From NCBI GenBank assembly GCA_016764835.1, contig JAESRD010000100.1:1-10086 (forward strand): a DNA stretch of 10,086 nucleotides, in the 5' to 3' direction. The stretch comes from Paracoccaceae bacterium (lineage in GTDB: Bacteria; Pseudomonadota; Alphaproteobacteria; Rhodobacterales; Rhodobacteraceae). The position numbers were made by a program, and so were the translations under genes. The notes under the pieces are model-generated. The model saw only the letters and a program-made list of their open reading frames with translations, searched no databases and was not told where the DNA came from. Of the stretch, positions 1 through 6,709 are shown piece by piece; positions within the stretch are counted from its first letter, which is position 1, and each line of letters starts with the position of its first letter.

Positions 1-68
1 GCGTTTTAAGCATATCGATAATATCAGCCGTATTGCCTGAGCTTGTAAAATCATCGCCAGTAAAGACA
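1..68. other. Unidentified sequence beyond the phnL break
   Basis: This stretch follows the truncated phnL on the minus strand and does not encode PhnL in any of the three frames. In the frame shifted by one base, the minus strand is open from about position 82 to the window edge. Its peptide contains TGDDFTSSGNTADIIDML, which reads like real protein. The GDDFT portion is faintly like the ADDxTG motif of four-carbon acid sugar kinases, but the stretch is far too short to assign. Whether it is a fused, inserted or chimeric sequence cannot be judged from here. Confidence 0.3.
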
Positions 69-233
69 TCAATAGGTGCGCATCAGGGTTGATTTGCCCG
101 CCCCGGACGCGCCAATAAGGGCGATGCATTCGCCCGGCGCGGCGGTAAGAGACGCGCCCGACATGACAGGGATGACAGCGCCGCCCTGATGGTGCAGCGT
201 GAATGATTTGGCAACATTATCGATAATAATCAT
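69..233 (-). pseudogene. phnL: phnL 5' fragment, C-P lyase ABC-type subunit cut off after Walker A
   Basis: PhnL is one of two ABC-type ATPases linked to the C-P lyase core and is about 225 residues in E. coli. The ATG at 231-233 follows the phnK stop after four bases with no clear ribosome binding site, so translation is probably coupled to phnK. The product starts MIIIDNVAKSFTLHHQGG, as in PhnL, and reaches the Walker A motif GASGAGKST. It then ends at TGA (69-71) after 54 residues. The expected Q-loop, signature and Walker B are absent. A simple frameshift does not explain this, because no frame of the remaining 68 bases looks like PhnL. It is either a genuine truncation by rearrangement or an assembly junction. 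The family call is firm; the cause is not. Confidence 0.8.
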
Positions 234-237
234 AGGC

Positions 238-1008
238 TTAAACCTGCAAAACAGAGGAGACAAGAAGCTGCGTATAGGCATGCTGGGGGTCATCAAGCAC
301 TTGGTCCGTTAGCCCTGCTTCGACGACATAGCCGTCCTTCATCACCATCAACCGGTCGGCCAAGAGCCGCACCACGGCAAGGTCATGGGTGACGATGATG
401 GCGCTGAGATTCATGTCGCGCACCAGCCCGCGCAACAGGTCGAGTAGCCGCGCTTGCACGCTAACATCGAGCCCGCCGGTAGGTTCGTCCATAAACACTA
501 AGCGCGGCCCGGTGATCAGGTTTCGCGCGATTTGTAGGCGCTGCTGCATGCCGCCAGAGAACGCGGTTGGACGGTCATCAATCCGGTCGGCGTCTATTTC
601 AACCCGGCCAAGCCAGTCGATCGCCTTGGCGCGGATTTCGCCGTAATGGCGGGCGTTTATCGCCATAAGCCGCTCGCCCACATTGCCGCCGGCGCTGACA
701 TTCATGCGCAGCCCGTCGCGCGCATGTTGGTGGACAAAGGCCCAGTCGGTGCGGGCCAGTTTGCGCCGCTCGGGCTCGTGCATTGTCACCGTGTCGCGCA
801 GGCCAGCACCAGCAGTATCAAAGCGCACCGCTCCGCTATCTGGCGGCAAATGACCGGCCAAACAGTTGAGCAACGTTGACTTGCCAGAGCCGCTTTCACC
901 AACGATCCCCATAACTTCGCCGGGGAAAAGGTCAAACGACACATCGGCGCAACCAATGCGGTGGCCATAATATTTGGCGATGCCATCTACTTGCAAAAGC
1001 GGGGTCAT
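238..1008 (-). CDS. phnK: C-P lyase ABC-type ATPase PhnK
   Basis: PhnK is a cytoplasmic ABC-type ATPase that docks on the C-P lyase core complex (PhnG-H-I-J) rather than acting as a transporter. The 256-residue product matches the usual size of about 252. Walker A GESGSGKST lies at residues 37-45. The signature FSGGMQQR is near residue 150, Walker B LVFMDEPTGGLD near 170, and the switch histidine follows in VTHD. There are no membrane segments and no permease partner in this operon half, which fits the core-associated role over import; oppA/dppD-like ATPases are the nearest lookalikes. Its ATG sits in an ATGA overlap with the phnJ stop. It looks intact. Confidence 0.95.
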   Translation of the reverse strand: MTPLLQVDGIAKYYGHRIGCADVSFDLFPGEVMGIVGESGSGKSTLLNCLAGHLPPDSGAVRFDTAGAGLRDTVTMHEPERRKLARTDWAFVHQHARDGLRMNVSAGGNVGERLMAINARHYGEIRAKAIDWLGRVEIDADRIDDRPTAFSGGMQQRLQIARNLITGPRLVFMDEPTGGLDVSVQARLLDLLRGLVRDMNLSAIIVTHDLAVVRLLADRLMVMKDGYVVEAGLTDQVLDDPQHAYTQLLVSSVLQV

Positions 1009-1874
1009 GCTGCATCCTCACCGAAGGGCACGCCTTGGGCGCCAACATGGCCTGCTTCGCGGCGTGATTTGCAAAAATCAGAGTCGGAGCACATGAACAT
1101 GCGGCTGCCAGCATCATCGACGATCAGCTCATCAAGATAACTGTCTGTTGCGGCGCACAGGTCGCAGGCATGGTCCGCTTTGGTCGGCTCAAATGGATAA
1201 TCATCAAAGTCGAGGCTGACGACTTTAGTATAGGGTGGCAACGCGTAGATGCGCTGCTCACGCCCGGCGCCAAAGAGCTGAATGGCGGCCATTTCCAGCT
1301 TGGGATTATCAAATTTCGGGATCGGTGATGGGTCCATAACATAGCGGCCCTCGACTTTGACCGGATAGGCATAGGCCGTGGCAATCGCGCCATGCTGGCT
1401 GATATCTTCGTAGAGCTTCACATGCATCAGGCCGTATTCTTCGAGGGCGTGCATCTTGCGGGTCTCAACCTCGGAAGGCTCAAGAAAGCGCAACGGTTCG
1501 GGGATGGGCACCTGATAAACAATGATCTGATCTTCGCTCAGCGCGGCTTCAGGAATGCGGTGCCGGGTCTGAATGACCGTGGCTTTGGCGGTGATCTCTG
1601 TAACGGCAATGGCGGCGGTCTTTTCAAAGAACCGGCGGATGGACACGGCGTTGGTCGTGTCATCAGCGCCTTGGTCGATGACCTTAAGCGTGTCGTCGGG
1701 TGTGAGCACGGCGGCGCTGACCTGCACACCGCCCGTGCCCCAGCCATAGGGCATGGGCATTTCGCGGCTGGCAAAGGGAACTTGATAGCCGGGAATGGCC
1801 AACCCTTTGAGGATCGCACGTCGGATCATGCGTTTGGTTTGCTCATCGAGATAGGCAAAGTTGTAGTCACTCAT
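1005..1874 (-). CDS. phnJ: C-P lyase radical SAM subunit PhnJ (alpha-D-ribose 1-methylphosphonate 5-phosphate C-P lyase)
   Basis: PhnJ is the catalytic subunit. It uses a [4Fe-4S] cluster and S-adenosylmethionine to split the C-P bond of ribose 1-phosphonate 5-phosphate, giving an alkane and the cyclic ribose phosphate. The 289-residue product is very close to the E. coli protein (281). The unusual cysteine pattern C-x2-C-x21-C-x5-C is complete: Cys237, 240 and 262 would bind the cluster, and Cys268 matches the catalytic thiyl cysteine (E. coli Cys272). Gly29 in AIPGYQ matches the glycyl-radical Gly32. The N-terminal YNFAYLDEQTKRMIRRAILK stretch is a family hallmark. The gene overlaps phnI and phnK by ATGA. 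No lesion is seen. Confidence 0.98.
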   Translation of the reverse strand: MSDYNFAYLDEQTKRMIRRAILKGLAIPGYQVPFASREMPMPYGWGTGGVQVSAAVLTPDDTLKVIDQGADDTTNAVSIRRFFEKTAAIAVTEITAKATVIQTRHRIPEAALSEDQIIVYQVPIPEPLRFLEPSEVETRKMHALEEYGLMHVKLYEDISQHGAIATAYAYPVKVEGRYVMDPSPIPKFDNPKLEMAAIQLFGAGREQRIYALPPYTKVVSLDFDDYPFEPTKADHACDLCAATDSYLDELIVDDAGSRMFMCSDSDFCKSRREAGHVGAQGVPFGEDAA

Positions 1875-2962
1875 GGCGCAACCTCTTTTGCAGATATGGC
1901 CTTGCGGCGCAATTTGCGGATCAGTTCCAACTCTGATTGGAAGTCTACATAATGTGGTAGTTTGATATGTTCGAGGAATCCTGTCGCTTGAATGTTGTCA
2001 CTATGATATAGGACGAATTCTTCATCTTGGGCCGGTGCGCCGACATTATCTTCGCCCAGCTCTTTCCACCGCAAGGCGCGGTCAACCAAGGCCATCGAGA
2101 TCGCCTTGCGTTCGCTCATGCCAAAGACCAAGCCGTAGCCACGGGTAAATTGCGGCGGCTCGGTTTTAGAGCCCTGAAATTGGTTGACGGTTTCGCATTC
2201 GGTCACCTCTATTTCACCTATTTCAATGGCGAAGCCCAGCTCGGGGATGTCCATCTCAACTGCCACAGCGCCAATGCGCAGCTCGGCCACGAAGGCGTGA
2301 TTGCGCGCATAGCCGCGCTGGGTGGAATAGGCCATGCCAAGGATAAAGCCCTCATCAGCGCGGGTCAGCGCCTGCAAACGCAGGGCGCGGCTGGCGGGCA
2401 GCTCAAGTGGGCTGCGGGTCAGGTCGGGGGGCGTGGCCGGGCCCTTGGGTTCGGGTTGGATCAGGTTCTCTTTGTTGAGAAACGCCATGATATGAGGCGT
2501 GACGGCAGGGCTGGCTTGTGCCGCTTGGGCTGAGGCGGCAGAGGGTGGCTCCCCATCGGCGGCGAGCTGAAAGTCGAGCAAGCGGTGGGTGTAGTCAAAG
2601 GTCGGGCCAAGCACTTGGCCGCCGGGCGCGTCTTTGAATGTCGCCGATACGCGCCGCACACACGCCATGGTTTCGGTGTCTATTGGCGCAGAGCCGCCAA
2701 GGCGCGGTAGGGTAGTGCGGTAGGCCCGAATGAGAAAGACCGCTTCTATCAGATCACCGCGTGATTGTTTGATCGCCAGCGCGGCAAGGTCTGGGTCATA
2801 AAGCGAGCCTTCGGCCATAACGCGGTTAACCGCCAGCGTCAGCTGTGCCCGGATTTGGGCGACGCTTAGCGCTGGCAGGGCCGTGTCACCGCGCCGCTCT
2901 TCGGCCAGCCATGCATGGGCATTATCAATCGCGCGTTCACCGCCCTTTACTGCGACATACAT
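1871..2962 (-). CDS. phnI: C-P lyase core subunit PhnI
   Basis: PhnI is part of the PhnG2H2I2J2 core. With PhnG, H and L it takes part in forming ribose 1-phosphonate 5-triphosphate from ATP and phosphonate; isolated PhnI acts as a nucleosidase. The product has 363 residues (E. coli 354) and starts MYVAVKGGERAIDNAHAWL, typical of the family. Near the C terminus, EFVLYHSDNIQATGFLEH leads into IKLPHYVDF. His332 and His337 there align with the pair I recall as metal ligands at the PhnI-PhnJ interface (His328/333 in E. coli). The start ATG shares one base with the phnH stop (TGATG), and its end overlaps phnJ by ATGA. It looks intact. Confidence 0.97.
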   Translation of the reverse strand: MYVAVKGGERAIDNAHAWLAEERRGDTALPALSVAQIRAQLTLAVNRVMAEGSLYDPDLAALAIKQSRGDLIEAVFLIRAYRTTLPRLGGSAPIDTETMACVRRVSATFKDAPGGQVLGPTFDYTHRLLDFQLAADGEPPSAASAQAAQASPAVTPHIMAFLNKENLIQPEPKGPATPPDLTRSPLELPASRALRLQALTRADEGFILGMAYSTQRGYARNHAFVAELRIGAVAVEMDIPELGFAIEIGEIEVTECETVNQFQGSKTEPPQFTRGYGLVFGMSERKAISMALVDRALRWKELGEDNVGAPAQDEEFVLYHSDNIQATGFLEHIKLPHYVDFQSELELIRKLRRKAISAKEVAP

Positions 2963-3522
2963 CAGCTCACCCTCGTTGTGCGGGCCAAGCCGGCAATTTT
3001 GTCTTCACATGTGAAATAGAAGTCTAGCCCCAGCGGGAAAGCCTGCGCATTGGCCTGAAACACCGCCGTCTCAGGCAGGTTCAAATGGGCAATGTTTTTG
3101 ATGCCGGGGCCGCGCAGCACCGCGCCGCTTTCGCTAAGGCTGGGCATTTCAACAATGAGCGTGGCCGAACGGTCGGGGTATTCTGACACGCCGCGCGAAA
3201 AGGGCTGTGCGCGCAGCTCGGCCCAGAGGCCCACGGCAAAAACCGCCTCTGCGGGCGGCACAAATGGTGCGCCAGTGTGAAAGGTGATCCAGTCTCGCAG
3301 CGCCGGGCAGGCAAGGCTGGGCGCTAAAAACAGCGGTGTTTCGGGGTCGCAAAGCGTCAGCAGGGCAATGCCTGCGGCGACCGATAGCGGGGCAGGGGGC
3401 GCGGCCCCGGCAAGCTGGCCTATTTCGCCGGGGCGCGCCATAGCCCGCATTAGCGTGCGAAACGCATGGGCCGACTGTTTTGGGATGTCTGTAAAGCCGC
3501 CTTCTAAGCTGTGCTGTTGCAT
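2962..3522 (-). CDS. phnH: C-P lyase core subunit PhnH
   Basis: PhnH is a homodimerising core subunit with a fold related to PLP-dependent transferases but no cofactor site. It is required for the early nucleoside-phosphonate steps. The product has 186 residues (E. coli 194). The N-terminal segment AFRTLMRAMARPGEI and the later PLFLAPSLA and GPGI stretches fit the family. The start is set by the TGATG overlap with the phnG stop, and the end has the same overlap with phnI. No truncation is visible. Confidence 0.95.
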   Translation of the reverse strand: MQQHSLEGGFTDIPKQSAHAFRTLMRAMARPGEIGQLAGAAPPAPLSVAAGIALLTLCDPETPLFLAPSLACPALRDWITFHTGAPFVPPAEAVFAVGLWAELRAQPFSRGVSEYPDRSATLIVEMPSLSESGAVLRGPGIKNIAHLNLPETAVFQANAQAFPLGLDFYFTCEDKIAGLARTTRVS

Positions 3523-3974
3523 CAGTCTTCGCCCCGCACCATTGTGAAGAACTCAACTTTTGTAGCCGCTGCTTTGGCCGCGCGCAGTGATCTGCGGGCT
3601 GTGGTGGCGGCGCGTAGCGGCTGCAATATTGCGCTATCAATCTCGGGTGCGGCGTCGGTTTGCATCAGCGCATCTATCAGCGCGGCTTGCGTTGCATGCG
3701 CTTTGTCGCGGCCCTGCACATAGCCGTGGCCAACCGTGCCGCAGGCCAACTTGACCGTGCAGCGCGTCACGGTCATTTCGCCCAAGTTAAACGCAGCGCC
3801 GACCGCACCGGCCCGGCCGCGCACCATAACGCCGCCAATTTCTGGCGCGCGCAGTAGGTTATGCGCGGGCACGGCGCGGGTCTGCCAAAGGGCCGCAAGG
3901 GCAGCGGACTCGGCCTTGGCCAGCAGGCTCAGCCAGGCTTTTCGGGCAGAATTTGGGTCGACTATCATGTTCAT
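3522..3974 (-). CDS. phnG: C-P lyase core subunit PhnG
   Basis: PhnG is a small subunit of the C-P lyase core complex and the first gene of the catabolic operon. The 150-residue product equals the family length. Motifs seen are HNLLRAPEIGGVMVRGRAG and FNLGEMTVTRC, followed by GHGYVQGRDK, which is characteristic of PhnG. The ATG at 3972-3974 is chosen because AAGGTG (3980-3985) lies five bases upstream; a second ATG at 3966-3968 would place that site too far away. The gene is divergent from phnF across a 94-base gap holding a candidate promoter, operator and Pho box. Confidence 0.95.
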   Translation of the reverse strand: MNMIVDPNSARKAWLSLLAKAESAALAALWQTRAVPAHNLLRAPEIGGVMVRGRAGAVGAAFNLGEMTVTRCTVKLACGTVGHGYVQGRDKAHATQAALIDALMQTDAAPEIDSAILQPLRAATTARRSLRAAKAAATKVEFFTMVRGED

Positions 3975-4011
3975 CTAGACACCTTAGCGCTCGAACTATA
4001 CAACTAGACAA
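3975..4011 (-). promoter_or_regulatory. Candidate PhnF operator: tandem 10-base repeats plus a third copy
   Basis: Plus-strand bases 3994-4011 read AACTATACAACTAGACAA, which is two copies of AACTAKACAA with an 8-base period. A third partial copy, CTAGACAC, lies at 3975-3982 against the phnG start codon. GntR/HutC regulators bind sites related to GTxTAxAC, and mycobacterial PhnF binds TGGTATAGACCA. The TATAC/TAGAC cores fit that pattern on one side but lack the palindromic partner. The pair begins right after the candidate -10 box, where bound PhnF would block transcription. The repeats are seen directly; PhnF binding is inferred. Confidence 0.5.
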
Positions 4012-4040
4012 ATCATAGATTGTACCGCCCCAACCAACAA
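4012..4040 (-). promoter_or_regulatory. Candidate sigma-70 promoter for phnGHIJK(L)
   Basis: On the minus strand, TTGTTG (4040-4035) is followed after 17 bases by TATGAT (4017-4012), which matches the -10 consensus in five of six positions. The -35 match is weak at three of six. Transcription would start near 4005, inside the candidate operator repeats, leaving a leader of about 30 bases before the phnG ATG. An alternative -10, TACAAT, lies seven bases upstream (4024-4019) but has no good -35. Confidence 0.4.
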
Positions 4041-4050
4041 ACCATTTAGT

Positions 4051-4068
4051 GTGAAATTTTGGTGACAG
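4051..4068 (-). promoter_or_regulatory. Candidate Pho box next to the phnF start
   Basis: The minus strand reads CTGTCACCAAAATTTCAC. Against the Pho box layout CTGTCAT-N4-CTGTCAY, the first half matches six of seven positions and the second half five of seven, with the correct four-base spacer. Phosphate-starvation control of C-P lyase genes by PhoB is well known. The box ends at the phnF ATG and overlaps its likely ribosome binding site GGTGA (4061-4065). It is centred roughly 55 bases before the proposed phnG start site, farther upstream than the E. coli arrangement, so the assignment is tentative. Confidence 0.35.
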
Positions 4069-4779
4069 ATGAAAAGCACCCCGATCTGGCAGGCCATTGC
4101 AGGCACATTGCGCCAAGACATTGTGAACGGGCATTATGGCCAAGGCGCCAAGCTGCCGACCGAGGCGACGCTCAGCAACCGCTTTGGCGTTAACCGCCAC
4201 ACGGTGCGCCACGCGCTAAAGACCCTCGCCGAGGAAGGGCTCGTGCAGCCCCGCCGCGGGGCCGGTGTGTTCGTTATCATGGCGCCGACCGATTATCCGA
4301 TCGGGCGGCGGGTGCGTTACCACCAGAACCTGCGCGCTGCCGGGCGTGTGCCGGCCAAAAATGTGCTGCTGCTTGAAACGCGGCCCGGCAATGCACGCGA
4401 ATGTGCCGGCCTTGCGCTGCCGCTGGGCGAAAGCGTGCATGTCTATGAAGGGCTTTCTTTGGCCGATGGCCAACCGATTGCGATTTTTCGCAGCGTCTTC
4501 CCGGCGCTGCGGTTTGCCGGGCTGATTGCCGATTTGCGCGCCTATGGCTCTGTCAGCACGGCGCTGCGTTTGGGCGGCGTCGCCGATTATACCCGCGCCT
4601 CGACCCGGCTCAACGCCAAGCTCGCCACCGCCACACAGGCCGTGCACCTCAAATGCAGCGAAGGGGCGCCGATCTTGCGCTCGATTGGCATCAATGTTGA
4701 TGCTGATGGCAAGCCGGTTGAATATGGCCGGACGTGGTTTTCGGGCGACAGGGTGACGCTGACATTGGCCGACGACTAG
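4069..4779 (+). CDS. phnF: GntR/HutC-family transcriptional regulator PhnF
   Basis: PhnF is the local repressor of phosphonate genes. The 236-residue product has an N-terminal winged helix-turn-helix (about residues 5-70). Its GntR hallmark is the run LPTEATLSNRFGVNRHTVRHA followed by LVQPRRGAGVFV. A C-terminal UTRA ligand-binding domain (about residues 90-232) ends in VEYGRTWFSGDRV. The effector is not readable from sequence; a phosphonate or phosphate compound is likely. The gene is divergent from phnG and is probably autoregulated through the shared gap. Its start is close behind GGTGA (spacer three bases), so initiation may be weak. Its TAG stop shares the tetramer CTAG with the stop of the convergent transferase gene, leaving no room for a terminator. 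HutC-like regulators are similar, but the context makes PhnF strongly preferred. Confidence 0.93.
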   Translation: MKSTPIWQAIAGTLRQDIVNGHYGQGAKLPTEATLSNRFGVNRHTVRHALKTLAEEGLVQPRRGAGVFVIMAPTDYPIGRRVRYHQNLRAAGRVPAKNVLLLETRPGNARECAGLALPLGESVHVYEGLSLADGQPIAIFRSVFPALRFAGLIADLRAYGSVSTALRLGGVADYTRASTRLNAKLATATQAVHLKCSEGAPILRSIGINVDADGKPVEYGRTWFSGDRVTLTLADD

Positions 4780-5393
4780 GCCTCATAGCGCGCCAGAAAT
4801 GCGGCGGCTTTGAGGCTGCGAAAATCATCCAAAGCCAGGCGCAAACGGGCATGGTCCCAGTCCCACCAAGCAAGGTCGATCATCCTTGCGGCGACATCGT
4901 GTGTGTAGCGCGCCCGCAACGGCACGGCCGGAATACCGGCGACGATCATATAGGGGGCCACGTCTTTGGTCACAATCGCACCGCCTGCCACAACACAACC
5001 GTGGCCGAGCGTTACCTCGGGCCGGATCTGCGCATTATGGCCGATCCATGTGTCATGGCCGATCACGGCGCGGCGCGTGCGGCGGTGGTCAAACCATGCG
5101 TCATCGGGGGCTGCATCGTCAAAATAGTCAGCAGATCGATAGTGAAAATGGTGCAGGCTGGCCTTGTCCATAGGGTGGTCGGTTGCACCAATGCGGACAA
5201 AGCTGGCAATATTGCTGAACTTACCAATCTGGGCATTGGCAATGTCGGCGTAACGGTCGCAATACGAATAATCGTCCAAGCTGCTATGCGCGAGACGTGT
5301 GCCATGGCCGACCTCGACATAGGCGCCAAAGGTCGTATCAGTCACTGTGCAATCGGGGTGCAGGAAGGGCTTATCTGGGCGCAAACGAGCCAT
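4776..5393 (-). CDS. Phosphonate-metabolism hexapeptide-repeat transferase (xenobiotic acyltransferase-like)
   Basis: This gene encodes a 205-residue left-handed beta-helix acyltransferase of the type found with C-P lyase genes (the family called phosphonate metabolism protein, transferase hexapeptide repeat). Hexapeptide turns are seen early (YVEVGHGTRL, AQIGKFSNIA) and late (AVIGHDTWIGHNAQI, then LGHGCVVAGGAIVTKDVAPY, then IVAGIPA). His73 in ATDHP matches the catalytic histidine position of xenobiotic acyltransferases. The substrate is unknown; acetylation of an aminophosphonate or a pathway intermediate is a guess. It is not PhnO, which has a GNAT fold. I chose the ATG at 5391-5393, which overlaps the phnE2 stop as TGATG, over a TTG one codon upstream. 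It is last in the phnCDE operon and converges on phnF. Confidence 0.88.
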   Translation of the reverse strand: MARLRPDKPFLHPDCTVTDTTFGAYVEVGHGTRLAHSSLDDYSYCDRYADIANAQIGKFSNIASFVRIGATDHPMDKASLHHFHYRSADYFDDAAPDDAWFDHRRTRRAVIGHDTWIGHNAQIRPEVTLGHGCVVAGGAIVTKDVAPYMIVAGIPAVPLRARYTHDVAARMIDLAWWDWDHARLRLALDDFRSLKAAAFLARYEA

Positions 5394-6709
5394 CAATGAC
5401 CCTCGCCATTGCCCCTGATCAGCTTGCGCCGCAGCCAGCCAGAGAGCGTGTCCATGGCCATAACCATGAGGATGATCAGGACAATGTAATAGGTGACTTC
5501 TTCCCAGTCTTTTTGGGTGATGATGGCTTGGGTGAGCAACAGGCCAATGCCGCCGCCGGTGATTGCGCCAATAATTGTGGCCGAGCGGGTGTTGGATTCG
5601 AGGTAATACAACACTTGGCTGAGCAGCACCGGCGTGAGCTGCGATATAACACCAAAGCGGTAGCGTTGCAGCGGCTTTGCCCCCGTCGATGTGACACCTT
5701 CGATCTGCTTCTCATCGACATTTTCGAGCGCTTCAGAGAACATTTTGCCAAATGAACCGGTGTCCGTGAGCAAAATGGCCAGTGAGCCGGTGAGCGGGCC
5801 GGGGCCAAAGGCGCGCGACAAGATGATGGTCCAGATCAGGCCGTCAACCCCGCGCAGCAGGTCAAACAAACGGCGCGCAGCAAAGCGCAGCGAGCCGAGC
5901 GGGGTGAAGTTTTTGGCGGCAATGAAAGCCAGCGGCAGGGCGATAATGGCGCTGCCAAATGTGCCAAGAAACGCCATGAGCACGGTCTCAAAAAGCGCCC
6001 AAGCGACCATGGCATGTTGCCACATTTTGTTGCCCCAAAAGTCATGCCAGATCTCAGCCGCCTCGCCAGAAGTGGCAAGCGCCGCCAGCTGGCTAAAGCC
6101 GAGGCCATGATAGGGGCTATCGAGGGTGAAGAAGAACAGCTCCCAGCCAAAATCATATTTGAACACTTCGGTGCGGTTGCGGGTGATCGTCAGCCGTCCC
6201 CTGTCGGTCACAATGGTCAAACGGTTTTTTGAGGCATTGATAAAGTCGGGGACCGCCCCGTCTGGCAAAGTGGTGTCTGGCAACGTGGCGTTCACCCCGG
6301 TCGGGCCCGGATTGGCGGTGATGGTGCCGTAATCGGGCAATGTGAAGGTGATCTCATCGCCAAAAGTGACAAGGTAGCCTTCGCCAAGGTCGATCAGGGT
6401 TTCGGTCGCGGTGCGGGTGACCCAGTCTGGCCCGGTGCCGTCAGGATAGCGCCCTTTGCGCTCGCCTTCGATGGCGATGCTTACCGCGCCTGAGCGGTTG
6501 TCACGGGTGACATGGGTTTTGTAGCTATAGGAGTCAGACAGCAGCGTTTGGGCGTTTTCGACACTGACGCGGTCTGCCAGACCGGGAAAATCGAAGGCAA
6601 AGAAGATATAGACGAAATAGGCCATTATCACTGCCGGAAAGGCAAAGGACAGCCGCCGTTTGCGGCGCAATGCGCCGATGGATTGGGCATTCAATAATGC
6701 GAGCGTCAT
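5393..6709 (-). CDS. phnE2: Phosphonate ABC transporter permease PhnE2 with a large extracytoplasmic insert
   Basis: This is the second inner-membrane permease subunit of the PhnCDE importer. It has 438 residues, about 160 more than a minimal PhnE. Residues about 22-41 form a first membrane helix. They are followed by roughly 170 polar, beta-rich residues (about 45-215) that should lie in the periplasm. The rest (about 230-425) is a normal binding-protein-dependent permease domain. Its cytoplasmic coupling motif is EGVTSTGAKPLQRYRFG near residue 345, and the PhnE-type ESNTRSATIIGAITGGGIG follows. The ATG overlaps the phnE1 stop as ATGA. The insert might help dock PhnD or sense substrate; that is speculation. 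The gene is open throughout. Confidence 0.92.
   Translation of the reverse strand: MTLALLNAQSIGALRRKRRLSFAFPAVIMAYFVYIFFAFDFPGLADRVSVENAQTLLSDSYSYKTHVTRDNRSGAVSIAIEGERKGRYPDGTGPDWVTRTATETLIDLGEGYLVTFGDEITFTLPDYGTITANPGPTGVNATLPDTTLPDGAVPDFINASKNRLTIVTDRGRLTITRNRTEVFKYDFGWELFFFTLDSPYHGLGFSQLAALATSGEAAEIWHDFWGNKMWQHAMVAWALFETVLMAFLGTFGSAIIALPLAFIAAKNFTPLGSLRFAARRLFDLLRGVDGLIWTIILSRAFGPGPLTGSLAILLTDTGSFGKMFSEALENVDEKQIEGVTSTGAKPLQRYRFGVISQLTPVLLSQVLYYLESNTRSATIIGAITGGGIGLLLTQAIITQKDWEEVTYYIVLIILMVMAMDTLSGWLRRKLIRGNGEGH

Noticed and set aside
1392..1952. A 186-residue plus-strand gene opposite phnJ
   Set aside because: It is fully antisense to the strongly conserved phnJ and has no recognisable domain. 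It is a codon-bias shadow.
2027..2533. A 168-residue plus-strand gene opposite phnI
   Set aside because: It lies fully antisense to conserved phnI coding sequence with no domain features, as expected for a high-GC shadow frame.
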